Positions 9,373 to 17,703 of a DNA stretch of 64,000 bases are shown here, piece by piece. The DNA comes from Synechococcus sp. M16CYN (GTDB lineage Bacteria > Cyanobacteriota > Cyanobacteriia > PCC-6307 > Cyanobiaceae). The stretch's first letter is position 1. Each line of letters opens with the position of its first letter. Made by a program: the position numbers and the translations under genes. Under the pieces are notes generated by a model. It made no database searches and had not been told where the DNA came from. It worked only from the letters and a program-made list of their open reading frames with translations. The DNA is taken from positions 1 through 64,000 of the forward strand of contig NZ_AP029048.1 in NCBI RefSeq assembly GCF_040371545.1, written 5' to 3'.

Positions 9373-10105
9373 TCCCATAATACAACACAGCCATCTACAA
9401 GACTCTGCAGATAATTAATCTTGCTCCTGATGGGTTAGGTATAAATAAAAACTTGTTCAAACGTATCCAAGACCAACTAACCGACGCTATTTTACTCACA
9501 ATGTTGATCACGGAACTCCTGAGGAAAATAGAAGAGTGCTTCTCATTATATAGCTCATTTTTTTACGTCAGCAATGTCTCACCCATATGAGAATTTTCAC
9601 ATTGTTCTTTATTTGGAAGACTGCACTATCATTGCAAATTTGTCTAATTAGATAAATTCAAATGTGACTCAAGTTTGGAAGAATGCCTTAACAATTTTAC
9701 AATAAACAACTGCCTTAGAAAACAATCAACGCTAAATAAAAAACAGTAGTTAGTTTTATTGAACACTATATTTACATACGATTAAATAATTATATTATGT
9801 GCCTAATTAACCTCAAATAGATAGTAAATTTACCGTTCAGTTATATATGATTAACAACAGGCTTTACATCGCCAATGTGTAGAAAGTGATCCCAGCATTT
9901 GCAGTGAATCCTGTGGCTATCTTAATCGTTAAAAGCTAATAATATCCTATTAACTAATAGATGACTTTTCGCCATCGTAGAAAGCAAATAGATCTCCAAA
10001 ACTGATATAGCCAGTTACAGACTACTCTCAATTATCAGTGTTTTGTCGTTAACTAGCTCAAATTAGACCTAAGGCAGTACACAACATCAGTAAGCAATAA
10101 TGGCT

Positions 10106-10315
10106 CTATTCAATATTTGGGATCATTGCAGGATAACGCTTCCGATTTAACTCTACTGAATCTCCCATGAGGTGCCAGGTAGAGGAGCTCAGGAATCTTG
10201 CGTATTTACTAGCGCTTCGAATACGAGCAAACAGCACTACTAGTAGAACGGTACTGCAACACAACAGTACAAGATTTAGCAGCAAATCACTCTTAATCTT
10301 AAAAGAGTCGGGAGC
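10106..10315 (-). CDS. Possible small single-span membrane protein
   Basis: An open frame of 69 codons from the ATG at 10315 (MAPDSFKIKSD...), with a well-formed hydrophobic segment of about 18 residues (LLLNLVLLCCSTVLLVVLF) flanked by a basic RIRSASKYAR stretch, as in a small inner-membrane protein with a cytoplasmic tail. An upstream in-frame ATG at 10342 would add nine residues. I do not recognise the family. It lies in a gene-poor region, so it may also be chance or a remnant. Confidence 0.35.
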   Translation of the reverse strand, partial: APDSFKIKSDLLLNLVLLCCSTVLLVVLFARIRSASKYARFLSSSTWHLMGDSVELNRKRYPAMIPNIE

Positions 10316-10656
10316 CATTATATCCATCGCTTTGCAGTCAAACATGTTGTGCGGCTCAGGGGCGGTTTAAATTGGCTACACTCTTTCTTTCCACCAGTGT
10401 TGGCTCAGCGCCTTATCCAGCGGCAATGGTGTTCCACAACCGCTCAAACCAATTTTGATTAAAATGATCGTGGATGGAACAGCCAGGTTTGACCAAGTCG
10501 CTTTTCTGAAAGGCAGAGAATTGAGTGATCTTTTAGTAGCAGCCTTTAGTGGTAATCAATAGTCTCTTGACGGTCTTCAGACTTTGCAGAAGTCCCGATC
10601 TTGTGGTTGCAACATCTTTTGAATTATTATCTAAAGTAAACGAACCCTCACATTAC

Positions 10657-10749
10657 TTAAAGCAGTTTGATTCCCTTTAAGAGCTTAGTAAGTACGAAGG
10701 CAAGCACTAAGCCTGAACCGACTAATCCGAGATAGATACCAATACCCAT
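10657..10749 (-). CDS. petL: Probable cytochrome b6f subunit PetL
   Basis: A 30-codon ORF with ATG start that reads as one transmembrane helix beginning MGIGIYLGLVGSGLVL and ending LTKLLKGIKLL. Length, a single membrane span right after the start and the basic KGIKLL tail fit PetL, the small peripheral helix of the cytochrome b6f complex (about 30-32 residues in cyanobacteria). No clear ribosome binding site is visible. PetL sequences are short and variable, so this assignment rests on pattern rather than on invariant residues. It is the only gene I would call real in the middle of the 3.2 kb gap. Confidence 0.6.
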   Translation of the reverse strand: MGIGIYLGLVGSGLVLAFVLTKLLKGIKLL

Positions 10750-12076
10750 ATGAGAATAAAGAGACGACCACCCATTAGATCAGAAATTGAATAGAAAATG
10801 CCCTGATACTGATAAGGTTTACAAATTGTCGATTATTTGGATTCAGATGGATTCAGATTGGTCGGCTAGTATCTTTCCCCTTTTTAATCTCGACCCCGGG
10901 CAAACGGGTTGTAAAATTCTTCATGAAATTAAATCGTCTCCTTCACACTGGTTTCAGCCTTAAAAAATGTGATGAAGTCGAAAGCTACCCCCATCTTGAA
11001 GGCGAAAGGCCTAACGGAATCTCCATGCCATTTAATTCTCTGTTTTAGCCTACTAAAGTCGACATCAAGAACTCCATAAGTATATGAGTCTCTCGTGGTC
11101 ATCCGCTTGCTTAATTTTAAGTCCTATGATGCGAAGCCATATGCAGAAGCAAACCACTGACAAAGACATTTAAAGGAGCCGACGCCACAGTTCTAAAAAC
11201 CGCACGTGTCGGAAAGGATGTCGCTATTCCTTCAACCCGCGATTAGAGCATCTGTTAAATCAGTCGATGACGATAAAATAATGTTACGAAGCCTAGATTA
11301 AGAACACATTCATTGGTGTCGAAACACCAGAGCAGAAAAGCCTTACAACGATGTTACAAACACAAAGCATTCGCGATTCACAATGAGTGTGGCCGTTATT
11401 GAGTCACTATTACCTGTATCCATGTGTGGCATGTGTGGTAGTAAGCCAAATTCGGCTGCAGAAACAGCCAGGTTGATCAGCTGTAAGATTGTTAAATTTA
11501 TTGCTCGCACAAGAAATCATACGATGACAACAAACACATTAAACGCATTACAATCATCTTAATTGAAGATTATGCTTTGAGTTTGGTTAGAAGAGGAAAA
11601 ACAATTGCAGACTAGGGAGGCCGTAAGAGGAATAAATTAGACGAATAATTTCAGGCTTCGCAGTCAACACAATTGCCGATTTGAAATATCGTTAGCGAAT
11701 ATCTTAAGCATTTTATGATTCTTTACGAAGCTGATAGCTCAGCGTGGAAAGTTTACAGTCACTAATTTACCTATAAATAAGAAATTTATAACGATAAGTA
11801 ACCACCAAATTCTTATACACATCTGAGCTCTAAGCATCATAGTTTAACTTCAAGAAGTTAAGCCCGATACGTTCCGAATACCTTTGGCGCTCCTGGTAAC
11901 AACAATACACTACCAGCACAGTGCTGCTGAAACAATTAACTTCTCATGACATTGGTCCATATGAGCCTCTTCTTGAGTATCGGTCGATTATGTAGCGAGA
12001 GCTCAAGAATAGCTTGAATCCCTTCCTCCTAAAGAACTGAAAAATCCAAGATAATTACAGATGACCTAACAACGAC

Positions 12077-12481
12077 TCAGTCCTGCGAGTACGGAGATCC
12101 ATTCCGAAGGCAGATTTCAGCTTTTTGAAGCTCACGACCTAAGTACATTGCGTGATCAAGGCGGCTTAAAGGATAGGGCCCATCTCCTTCTGTAAGTTGA
12201 ATTCCTACTTGCTTCGCTGTACGACCTCGATACACAGCTAGAGGTTGTCTTGGTTCATTAGCTCTTCGGCAATTAAGTACCTCGCCTGTTTCAGTATCAT
12301 GGGCTAATCCCTTATCATCAATAGTATTCCCATAATGTTCAAGAACAAGCTCCGTCGCCGCATAGTCAACTTTGATTAAGAAATAACCATTAGGGTCAAG
12401 GGCGATAAACCGCCTAGACAAATGGTTATCCAGCTCCTGTAGAGAATCTGTCAAAGATGATGATTCTGGGATTTCAAGCAT
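12077..12481 (-). CDS. DUF4346 domain protein
   Basis: Small protein of 134 residues matching the DUF4346 family, found in cyanobacteria and also next to dihydropteroate-synthase-like domains in archaea. The central LDPNGYFLIKVD and the YRGRTAKQVGIQL segment are typical. The function is unknown. It starts at ATG 12481, 9 bases after the stop of the COG3146 gene, so both are probably cotranscribed, with this gene last. Confidence 0.75.
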   Translation of the reverse strand: MLEIPESSSLTDSLQELDNHLSRRFIALDPNGYFLIKVDYAATELVLEHYGNTIDDKGLAHDTETGEVLNCRRANEPRQPLAVYRGRTAKQVGIQLTEGDGPYPLSRLDHAMYLGRELQKAEICLRNGSPYSQD

Positions 12482-12490
12482 TACTTCAAT

Positions 12491-13666
12491 CTAAAAATCC
12501 AAGGTAGGCGGCTCCACCTTGAATGGAAGTTCGGCATTGATAGCATCGATCTCCTCCAGCATCAAATCATTTGCTTTGGGCAACCAAGCCCTTATCAACG
12601 CGTCCATTTGCGGCTCATACCAACGGTGCAAGCTGACGTGAGGACGGACCATGAACCCTCGGCGCCGTTTGTGACTACCACCAGCTCCAGGATCAAAATT
12701 GCGGATCCCCCTCTCTAAAGCCCACTGAATTGGAGAATAGTAGCAAACCTCAAAATGAAGACATTCAATTTGTTCATTCGTACCCCAATATCGCCCCCAA
12801 AGGTTTGTAGCGTCGTGAACGCAAAGTGACATAGCTACTGGATGACGCGGGTCACCTCTATGGGCTGCAAATAACACAATTTTCCTACGATATTCATCCG
12901 CAAGTGCTTCAAAAAATCCCTGATTTAAGTATTTGCTGCCCCATTGCCCCCACTGAGCACAGTGCTGTTCATAGAAGCCATACATAGTCTGCAGCAAATC
13001 CCGATCTAATTGATCTCCCGTCAGTGACGTGATTGTGATTCCTGCATTGGCTACTGCCTTGCGTTCTCTTTTGATATTGCGGCGCTGGTTAGAGTTGAAA
13101 CCTTGAAGATAATCGTCAAAGGTCTGATCCTCCCCACGGCTCCAAAGACTCTGTTGGTTAAGCCAAGCTGCACAACCTGCAGCTTCAGCGAGGGGACGCC
13201 ATGACGGATCTACATAAAGGAAGTTGCAACTAAGGATTCCGTTCTTCTTGCAAAAGCGATCAATCGTTTGCAGTAAAATCGCGGTAAGCTGAGCTTCATC
13301 TTCTCCTAATAGAATATGAAATCGGTAGCCCAAAACTGGGCTTGCTGGACTCATTCCTAAAAGCTTTGGATAGTAACGAAAGCCAAGATTCGTAGCCAAA
13401 CGAACGAAAGCCTGGTCGAATACAAATTCGCCATAGCTGTGACCCTTCAGATACAAGGGCGCGATCGCGACGGGCTTATTGTCCCGCCATAAAGCCAAGT
13501 GAAAAGGCTGCCAACCTTGGTCAGGAACAGTACTGCCAGAGCCTTCGAGAGCACTTAACCACTCCCATTGATAAAAAGGAGTGGCACCCTCCCCAAGCAA
13601 ATCTCGCCATTGCTGCGTAGGGATCTCATTAATTGAGCGGTGCCAACGCGCGGTGAGCGCGGTCAT
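12491..13666 (-). CDS. COG3146 GNAT-family acyltransferase
   Basis: Protein of the COG3146 (DUF482) family, with a GNAT-like fold related to peptidoglycan FemAB-type transferases. Visible hallmarks are the N-terminal PFYQWEWLSALE segment, the LYLKGHSYGEFVFD motif, the SNQRRNIKRERK basic helix and the C-terminal HFEVCYYSPIQWALERGIRNFDPGAGGSHKRRRGF signature region. Length 391 is normal. The substrate is not established for the family. It lies upstream of the DUF4346 gene by 9 bases. Confidence 0.85.
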   Translation of the reverse strand: MTALTARWHRSINEIPTQQWRDLLGEGATPFYQWEWLSALEGSGSTVPDQGWQPFHLALWRDNKPVAIAPLYLKGHSYGEFVFDQAFVRLATNLGFRYYPKLLGMSPASPVLGYRFHILLGEDEAQLTAILLQTIDRFCKKNGILSCNFLYVDPSWRPLAEAAGCAAWLNQQSLWSRGEDQTFDDYLQGFNSNQRRNIKRERKAVANAGITITSLTGDQLDRDLLQTMYGFYEQHCAQWGQWGSKYLNQGFFEALADEYRRKIVLFAAHRGDPRHPVAMSLCVHDATNLWGRYWGTNEQIECLHFEVCYYSPIQWALERGIRNFDPGAGGSHKRRRGFMVRPHVSLHRWYEPQMDALIRAWLPKANDLMLEEIDAINAELPFKVEPPTLDF

Positions 13667-13813
13667 ATAATTAATCCCGCCATTTGAAGTGGCTTGATAT
13701 TAACGAAAGACAAAGGAGCAGAATACTTTGCTTGATTTACGAAAGCATGATTAACTAAAACGTATCGAAGTGGTTGACGAATCCAATATAACAGGTAATG
13801 AGATCGGTAGCAG

Positions 13814-14524
13814 TTAGGACCCACGCTGCCGTTGATAGCTGACCAATATTTCATCATGTCCTAGGTTTTCTATGACATCACAGTTCCAGGCACTTGCTTC
13901 GCCCATTCGGATCGGTAGCGGACCATGGTCCCACGGGACCCAGGTATTAGGGCCACCGAGTAGTCTTGGTACCAGAGTCAACCGCAGGGTATCAATGCAA
14001 TCTTCTTGAAGAAGTTGGGCTGCCAAGTGAGCACCACCCAACACTACAAGATGTCGAATTCCTGCCGCTCGGATAGCAGCAAGACGATTAGACCATGAGT
14101 GACCTAACGCAATCCAATGATCAAATCCTTTAGAGGGCAACATTGGTGCTACAAGCCATCTCTCAAAGGGTTGCTGAAAGAATCGCCAATGCTGAGGAAA
14201 AACATGGCTATGGCTCACTACCACAGCAACGGGCTGGGCAGAACGACCTTGATCCAGCCTCTGCTGAACAAGTTCAGCGTTCCTGATTAAACAGGTGCAT
14301 TGATGGGCTCGCAATGTTCCAGCACCTATCAAGCAGGCATCTCCCCAAGCCAAAGCTTGCTCGAGTGCGCGTCGGTCACCCTCTCCTCCCAACTGAGCCA
14401 CAATGCTCCTAGACGAGGAAAGGCGACCGTCTAAAGAAATAGCCAAAACCAGTCGGGTTTCAGGCCTCGCAGATGATTGACAATTAGTCTTTTGTGGTAT
14501 CACGAGCTCTTCAGATTGCAACAA
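13814..14524 (-). CDS. RibD C-terminal-like reductase
   Basis: Stand-alone RibD_C/dihydrofolate-reductase-fold protein. Residues near the start read LVLAISLDGRLSS, followed by GGEGDRRALEQALAWGDACLIGAGTLRAH, which matches the pyrimidine reductase domain that converts the deaminated riboflavin intermediate, and the C-terminal GGAHLAAQLLQEDCIDTLRLTLVP. Without an N-terminal deaminase domain its exact substrate is uncertain. No ATG is available: TTG at 14524, which overlaps the end of the upstream QueD-like gene, or GTG at 14503 are the candidate starts. The genes are probably cotranscribed and both belong to pterin/flavin-type chemistry. Confidence 0.82.
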   Translation of the reverse strand: MLQSEELVIPQKTNCQSSARPETRLVLAISLDGRLSSSRSIVAQLGGEGDRRALEQALAWGDACLIGAGTLRAHQCTCLIRNAELVQQRLDQGRSAQPVAVVVSHSHVFPQHWRFFQQPFERWLVAPMLPSKGFDHWIALGHSWSNRLAAIRAAGIRHLVVLGGAHLAAQLLQEDCIDTLRLTLVPRLLGGPNTWVPWDHGPLPIRMGEASAWNCDVIENLGHDEILVSYQRQRGS

Positions 14525-15437
14525 CGGCGTCCACTAGCGCAGCAGGAGAAGCTATTTCTAGTCGTAGAGGTTCTGCGTAGACTTCCGCAGCATTGTTAGG
14601 GCTCTCTTGAAGGCGCACCTTATAAAGGTGGGCGCCGATCGCTGCGATCGGATTGGAAAGACGATCTGCGATATGTAGTGCGATATTTTCTGCCGTGGGA
14701 ACACAATTTGCGAAAAACGGTACATCCTTGTTAAGGAAGGTGTGATCAAACGGCTCAACCACTAAATCATCGACCAAGCGCTGCAGGGCTGATAGGTCGC
14801 AAACCATGCCCGTACGCGAGTCAATGCTACCACGAACAGTTATATCTACTAAGTAATTATGCCCATGACCATGAGGTCGAGCACATTTGCCATAGATGCG
14901 CTCATTTTCTTCTTGGCTCAATTCAGGGCGAGCTAGGCGGTGAGCAGCAGAAAAATGAGTGCGAATGGTGAGGAAAGCATCCATAGGATCTCCGAGATAG
15001 TCGGCCCAGAGGCTCGGTTGTTCGTAAAGGCGTAAAGCTGTAATCGGAAGATGAGAATTGAGGCGCCGCCAAATTGATCGGATAAGAGCCTCAGTAGTTG
15101 GTAAACAGCTATCAGGCTGAGTAATGTCAAATTCTGGCCAAACTTCATTGAGGAAGCGAGAATCGAGCTGACTGGTTATTTGTGAGCTAATGGCCCGCTT
15201 CACCTCAGATAAGTTCAGCACCATGCCGTGAGCATCCAGGTTTCCAGCCATTGAGACAATAAGTTCATAGTTGTGGCCATGACCTGGCGCGAAGCTGCAG
15301 AGACCAAAGAGAGCGGCATTATCGTCTGGGGAAAACTCCGGTAACCAGTAACGATGGCTGGCACTGAAACAAGCCCGTCGAGTAATCACACAAAATCTGC
15401 CATGGCCATGCCGGGTGGTTGATTCAATTTCAATCAT
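14511..15437 (-). CDS. Two-domain 6-pyruvoyl-tetrahydropterin synthase/QueD-like protein
   Basis: Tandem duplication of the 6-PTPS/QueD fold in one 308-residue chain (single-domain members are about 120-150). Both halves keep the zinc ligands and the catalytic region: FSASHR with GLCSFAPGHGHNY in the first and FSAAHR with GKCARPHGHGHNY in the second; the catalytic Cys precedes HGHNY by the same spacing in each. Both also retain a Glu near the end of the domain (LYEQPS; VRLQES). The family makes 6-carboxy- or 6-pyruvoyl-tetrahydropterin from dihydroneopterin triphosphate, towards queuosine or pterins. ATG start; overlaps the RibD-like gene by 14 bases. Confidence 0.88.
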   Translation of the reverse strand: MIEIESTTRHGHGRFCVITRRACFSASHRYWLPEFSPDDNAALFGLCSFAPGHGHNYELIVSMAGNLDAHGMVLNLSEVKRAISSQITSQLDSRFLNEVWPEFDITQPDSCLPTTEALIRSIWRRLNSHLPITALRLYEQPSLWADYLGDPMDAFLTIRTHFSAAHRLARPELSQEENERIYGKCARPHGHGHNYLVDITVRGSIDSRTGMVCDLSALQRLVDDLVVEPFDHTFLNKDVPFFANCVPTAENIALHIADRLSNPIAAIGAHLYKVRLQESPNNAAEVYAEPLRLEIASPAALVDAVVAI

Positions 15438-15488
15438 GTGACGTTCTGGCCGGGGAGCATCCTAATGAGCCAACAGCAATTCTGAGCT

Positions 15489-16079
15489 ATGGCAGATTCC
15501 GCTTTCCCTCTAAAGCAGCGCTTGGGGGGCCGTAGTCTTTATTTGGTGGGGATGATGGGCAGTGGTAAAACAGAAACTGGCCGACCTCTCGCAAAACAAT
15601 TAGGCTACAGCTTTGTTGATGCAGACGCTGTAATCGAACAAGTTGCGGATTGCACTATTCCTGAAATTTTCAAACGAGATGGGGAGACAGGATTCCGCTT
15701 AATCGAGAGTCAAGTTCTTAGTGCAATTAGCAAGCACCATTCACTGGTCGTTGCTACTGGCGGTGGAATTGTGACAAAATCAGAAAACTGGGGTTTATTG
15801 CATAGCGGCATAGTGATCTGGCTAAACGTTGGGCAAGATCGGTTGCTCACACGATTGGAGGCTGATCCCACCACCAGACCGCTGCTGCCGAAAGCAGACC
15901 TTAAATCAAAGTTAAATGAGATTCTAAACCATAGGCGCCGATTTTATTGCGAAGCGGACCTTATAGTCATGGTTGATGGCGAAGCACCCGATGCAGTAGC
16001 CGTCAACATCTTAAAGCTCTTGCCTTCACTTCTAAGAGATCCCATTCCTACTCAACGAAGGGAAATCAACTCGCACTAG
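15489..16079 (+). CDS. aroK: Shikimate kinase
   Basis: Cytoplasmic kinase that phosphorylates shikimate in aromatic amino acid synthesis. The P-loop [11 protein letters not shown] lies at residues 21-31, the substrate-binding VDADAVIE at 43-50, the ATGGGIV glycine motif in the middle and the TTRPLL arginine lid after that. The length of 196 is normal. ATG start at 15489, divergent from the QueD-like gene; its stop overlaps the end of the convergent CRR7-like gene by four bases. Confidence 0.95.
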   Translation: MADSAFPLKQRLGGRSLYLVGMMGSGKTETGRPLAKQLGYSFVDADAVIEQVADCTIPEIFKRDGETGFRLIESQVLSAISKHHSLVVATGGGIVTKSENWGLLHSGIVIWLNVGQDRLLTRLEADPTTRPLLPKADLKSKLNEILNHRRRFYCEADLIVMVDGEAPDAVAVNILKLLPSLLRDPIPTQRREINSH

Positions 16080-16339
16080 GCCGTTGGAGGCTCTAGCCGG
16101 ACAGCAAACCACTGAATCGTGATTCCGGGACTGAGCTCGAGATCGCAAGCCGTGTCCAGTAACCGCTGCGCGGCAGCATCCACGTTCGGCTGGTTCATTA
16201 AGTCGGCGGGCGGGCTCTCCATCATCTGCAAGCACCGGCTCAGCCATGCCAAAGTATCGGCCGCGCTGAGAAGACGTTCCGGCCTGCCGGGCTCTAGAAC
16301 CACGTAATCGTCACAAGTGTGGATCAAAGAATCAGACAT
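16076..16339 (-). CDS. CRR7-like protein (DUF3571), probable NDH-1 assembly factor
   Basis: An 87-residue protein with the layout of the CRR7/DUF3571 family: an N-terminal YVVLEPG strand, the central [14 protein letters not shown] helix, PPADL, and the C-terminal [20 protein letters not shown]. In chloroplasts CRR7 is needed for accumulation of the NDH complex; that role in cyanobacteria is by homology. I recognised it from pattern, not from a search. Its ATG (16339-16337) shares the palindrome CATG with the start of the divergent DUF6816 gene. Confidence 0.6.
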   Translation of the reverse strand: MSDSLIHTCDDYVVLEPGRPERLLSAADTLAWLSRCLQMMESPPADLMNQPNVDAAAQRLLDTACDLELSPGITIQWFAVRLEPPTA

Positions 16340-17012
16340 GAGCCGAGATTTACTTGCTTTTGTAATCGGGACCTTAATCTTGATCAGTGGGTCTTCCGCA
16401 TGGGCTTCGCCGCTAGAACAAAGATTGAGCCTCTGGCCTGAATGGACCCTGCCGGCTCCTTTAACTCGCCCCTCCAGTAGAGACGACTTAGTTTATCCGG
16501 AGTGGTTCACAGGTTGCTGGCAGGTGAAAAGTGTCGATCTGGATTTACCCAATCAGCCGCCCGTTATTCACGAAGCTCGTTTTCTCAGGGACTCTAAAAA
16601 TCGGCTGGTTGGGGATCGTGCCTTCAATGCAAGTTCTATAGGTCGAGCCCTACTTGGCGATCAGATTTTGCGTATTGAAGACGACCCCACATCATCGGGA
16701 CGACAGATGACACAGTTGAGAGGAAACCGATACCTGGAAACCACTGTCATTGGTAGACGACAGTTCTCTCCTGATGCTGACATCTTCTTAGCTGATGAGT
16801 TGGTATTGCAGATTTTTCATACTACAGAGCTACCGAGACTAAGCCGAATAGAAACCCTTAGCCGTTACCAACGCTGCGGCGCCGCAATCTGTGCTGAACA
16901 ATGGCAAGCTAGCTACGCTCCTCCTGGACAAAGCTTGCGGGGCCAAGCCATTAGTAACCATCACTACCAACTACAGTTCACACCTCTTCCAATGTCCGCT
17001 CCATCAACTTAA
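16338..17012 (+). CDS. DUF6816 protein, exported
   Basis: Protein of 224 residues from the ATG at 16338, with a signal peptide ([23 protein letters not shown]) and a mature region carrying LVYPEWFTGCWQVKSV, seen in the DUF6816 family of cyanobacteria and plastid lumen proteins. It probably acts in the thylakoid lumen or periplasm; function unknown. A GTG at 16317 would add seven residues before the signal peptide, and I prefer the ATG. Start codons of this gene and of the divergent CRR7-like gene overlap in one CATG. It converges with the GST gene, overlapping by 35 bases. Confidence 0.75.
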   Translation: MSRDLLAFVIGTLILISGSSAWASPLEQRLSLWPEWTLPAPLTRPSSRDDLVYPEWFTGCWQVKSVDLDLPNQPPVIHEARFLRDSKNRLVGDRAFNASSIGRALLGDQILRIEDDPTSSGRQMTQLRGNRYLETTVIGRRQFSPDADIFLADELVLQIFHTTELPRLSRIETLSRYQRCGAAICAEQWQASYAPPGQSLRGQAISNHHYQLQFTPLPMSAPST

Positions 17013-17703
17013 GCTCAAGTTGATCCCGCCATTGAAAGAGAGGTTGAAGTTTGGGATGATCCCTTAAACCAGGCACACCTTTTCCAGCCAAGACAGTGCC
17101 CGCAGAAGACGGAAAACAAAGTAGCGAAAGTTGTGCAGCAACTGACAAATCTGCAAGCGACATGGTTTCTCCCACTAACCATGGGCTCTTTTGTACTAAA
17201 GATGCTAACTGCTCCAAGCTAGCTAGCAGATCAATTCGTTCATTTTGATTTACCAATTCAGCAACATCGCTGATCCATTTACCGGGAAAAGCACCCATCA
17301 TGGTGCGTATAGGATCTGGCACATCGCCGGGTAGTAGTGCGACACGCAATGTAGCGTCTACGGCCACTGCTTGAACTAGAGCAGAACGACATACTGTCGC
17401 TAAGGTGGTATCAGCCCAGTCCTCAATCAAATGCACCTGAGCAGCCTGGCGCGTATCCACAGGGATAAGGATCGGATTTGGCTCTTGTCGTTCAAGATGC
17501 CGGACGATTGCCGAAGAGTCGGCCAGCACGGCATCACCATCTACCAACATGGGAACTTGGCGCTGGCCCGACATTCGAAATACAGCCAACTGACCTACTC
17601 CCGGTGTAACTTCGACAATTCGATAGCTCAGCCCTTTCGCTTGAAGTACCATCCGAACCTTCAAGCAGAAAGCGGAATGGCGAAATTGATACAATTCTAA
17701 CAT
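16978..17703 (-). CDS. Glutathione S-transferase family protein
   Basis: Cytosolic GST fold: an N-terminal thioredoxin-like domain (LELYQFRHSAFCLKVRMVLQAKGLSYRIVEV, then QVPMLVDGDAVLADSSAIVRHLE, with the cis-Pro VP and the glutathione-binding DS pair) and a helical C-terminal domain ending near residue 240. Substrate unknown. Start ATG at 17703; a GTG directly before it is in frame. The 3' end overlaps the convergent DUF6816 gene by 35 bases. It is followed upstream by the 2.3 kb AT-rich desert. Confidence 0.85.
   Translation of the reverse strand: MLELYQFRHSAFCLKVRMVLQAKGLSYRIVEVTPGVGQLAVFRMSGQRQVPMLVDGDAVLADSSAIVRHLERQEPNPILIPVDTRQAAQVHLIEDWADTTLATVCRSALVQAVAVDATLRVALLPGDVPDPIRTMMGAFPGKWISDVAELVNQNERIDLLASLEQLASLVQKSPWLVGETMSLADLSVAAQLSLLCFPSSAGTVLAGKGVPGLRDHPKLQPLFQWRDQLELKLMERTLEEV

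Larger units (their letters stand above)
8870..12076. other. Gene-poor region, 3.2 kb
   Basis: Between the VKOR gene and the DUF4346 gene I can support only petL and one candidate small RNA (listed separately), plus one weak membrane ORF. The rest has frequent stops in all frames and is AT-biased, most strongly between about 9.4 and 10.1 kb. Short open stretches without start codons occur (for example 10.4-10.56 kb, minus strand), but none could be matched to a family. No tRNA, insertion sequence or CRISPR repeat was seen. Confidence 0.6.

Noticed and set aside
9175-9378. 67-codon minus-strand frame
   Set aside because: It runs through a clear transcription terminator and the candidate small RNA, and the residues show no family features.
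10380-10560. Minus-strand open stretch ending in KALSQHWWKERV
   Set aside because: Coding-like wording but no start codon and no recognisable family; at most a remnant.
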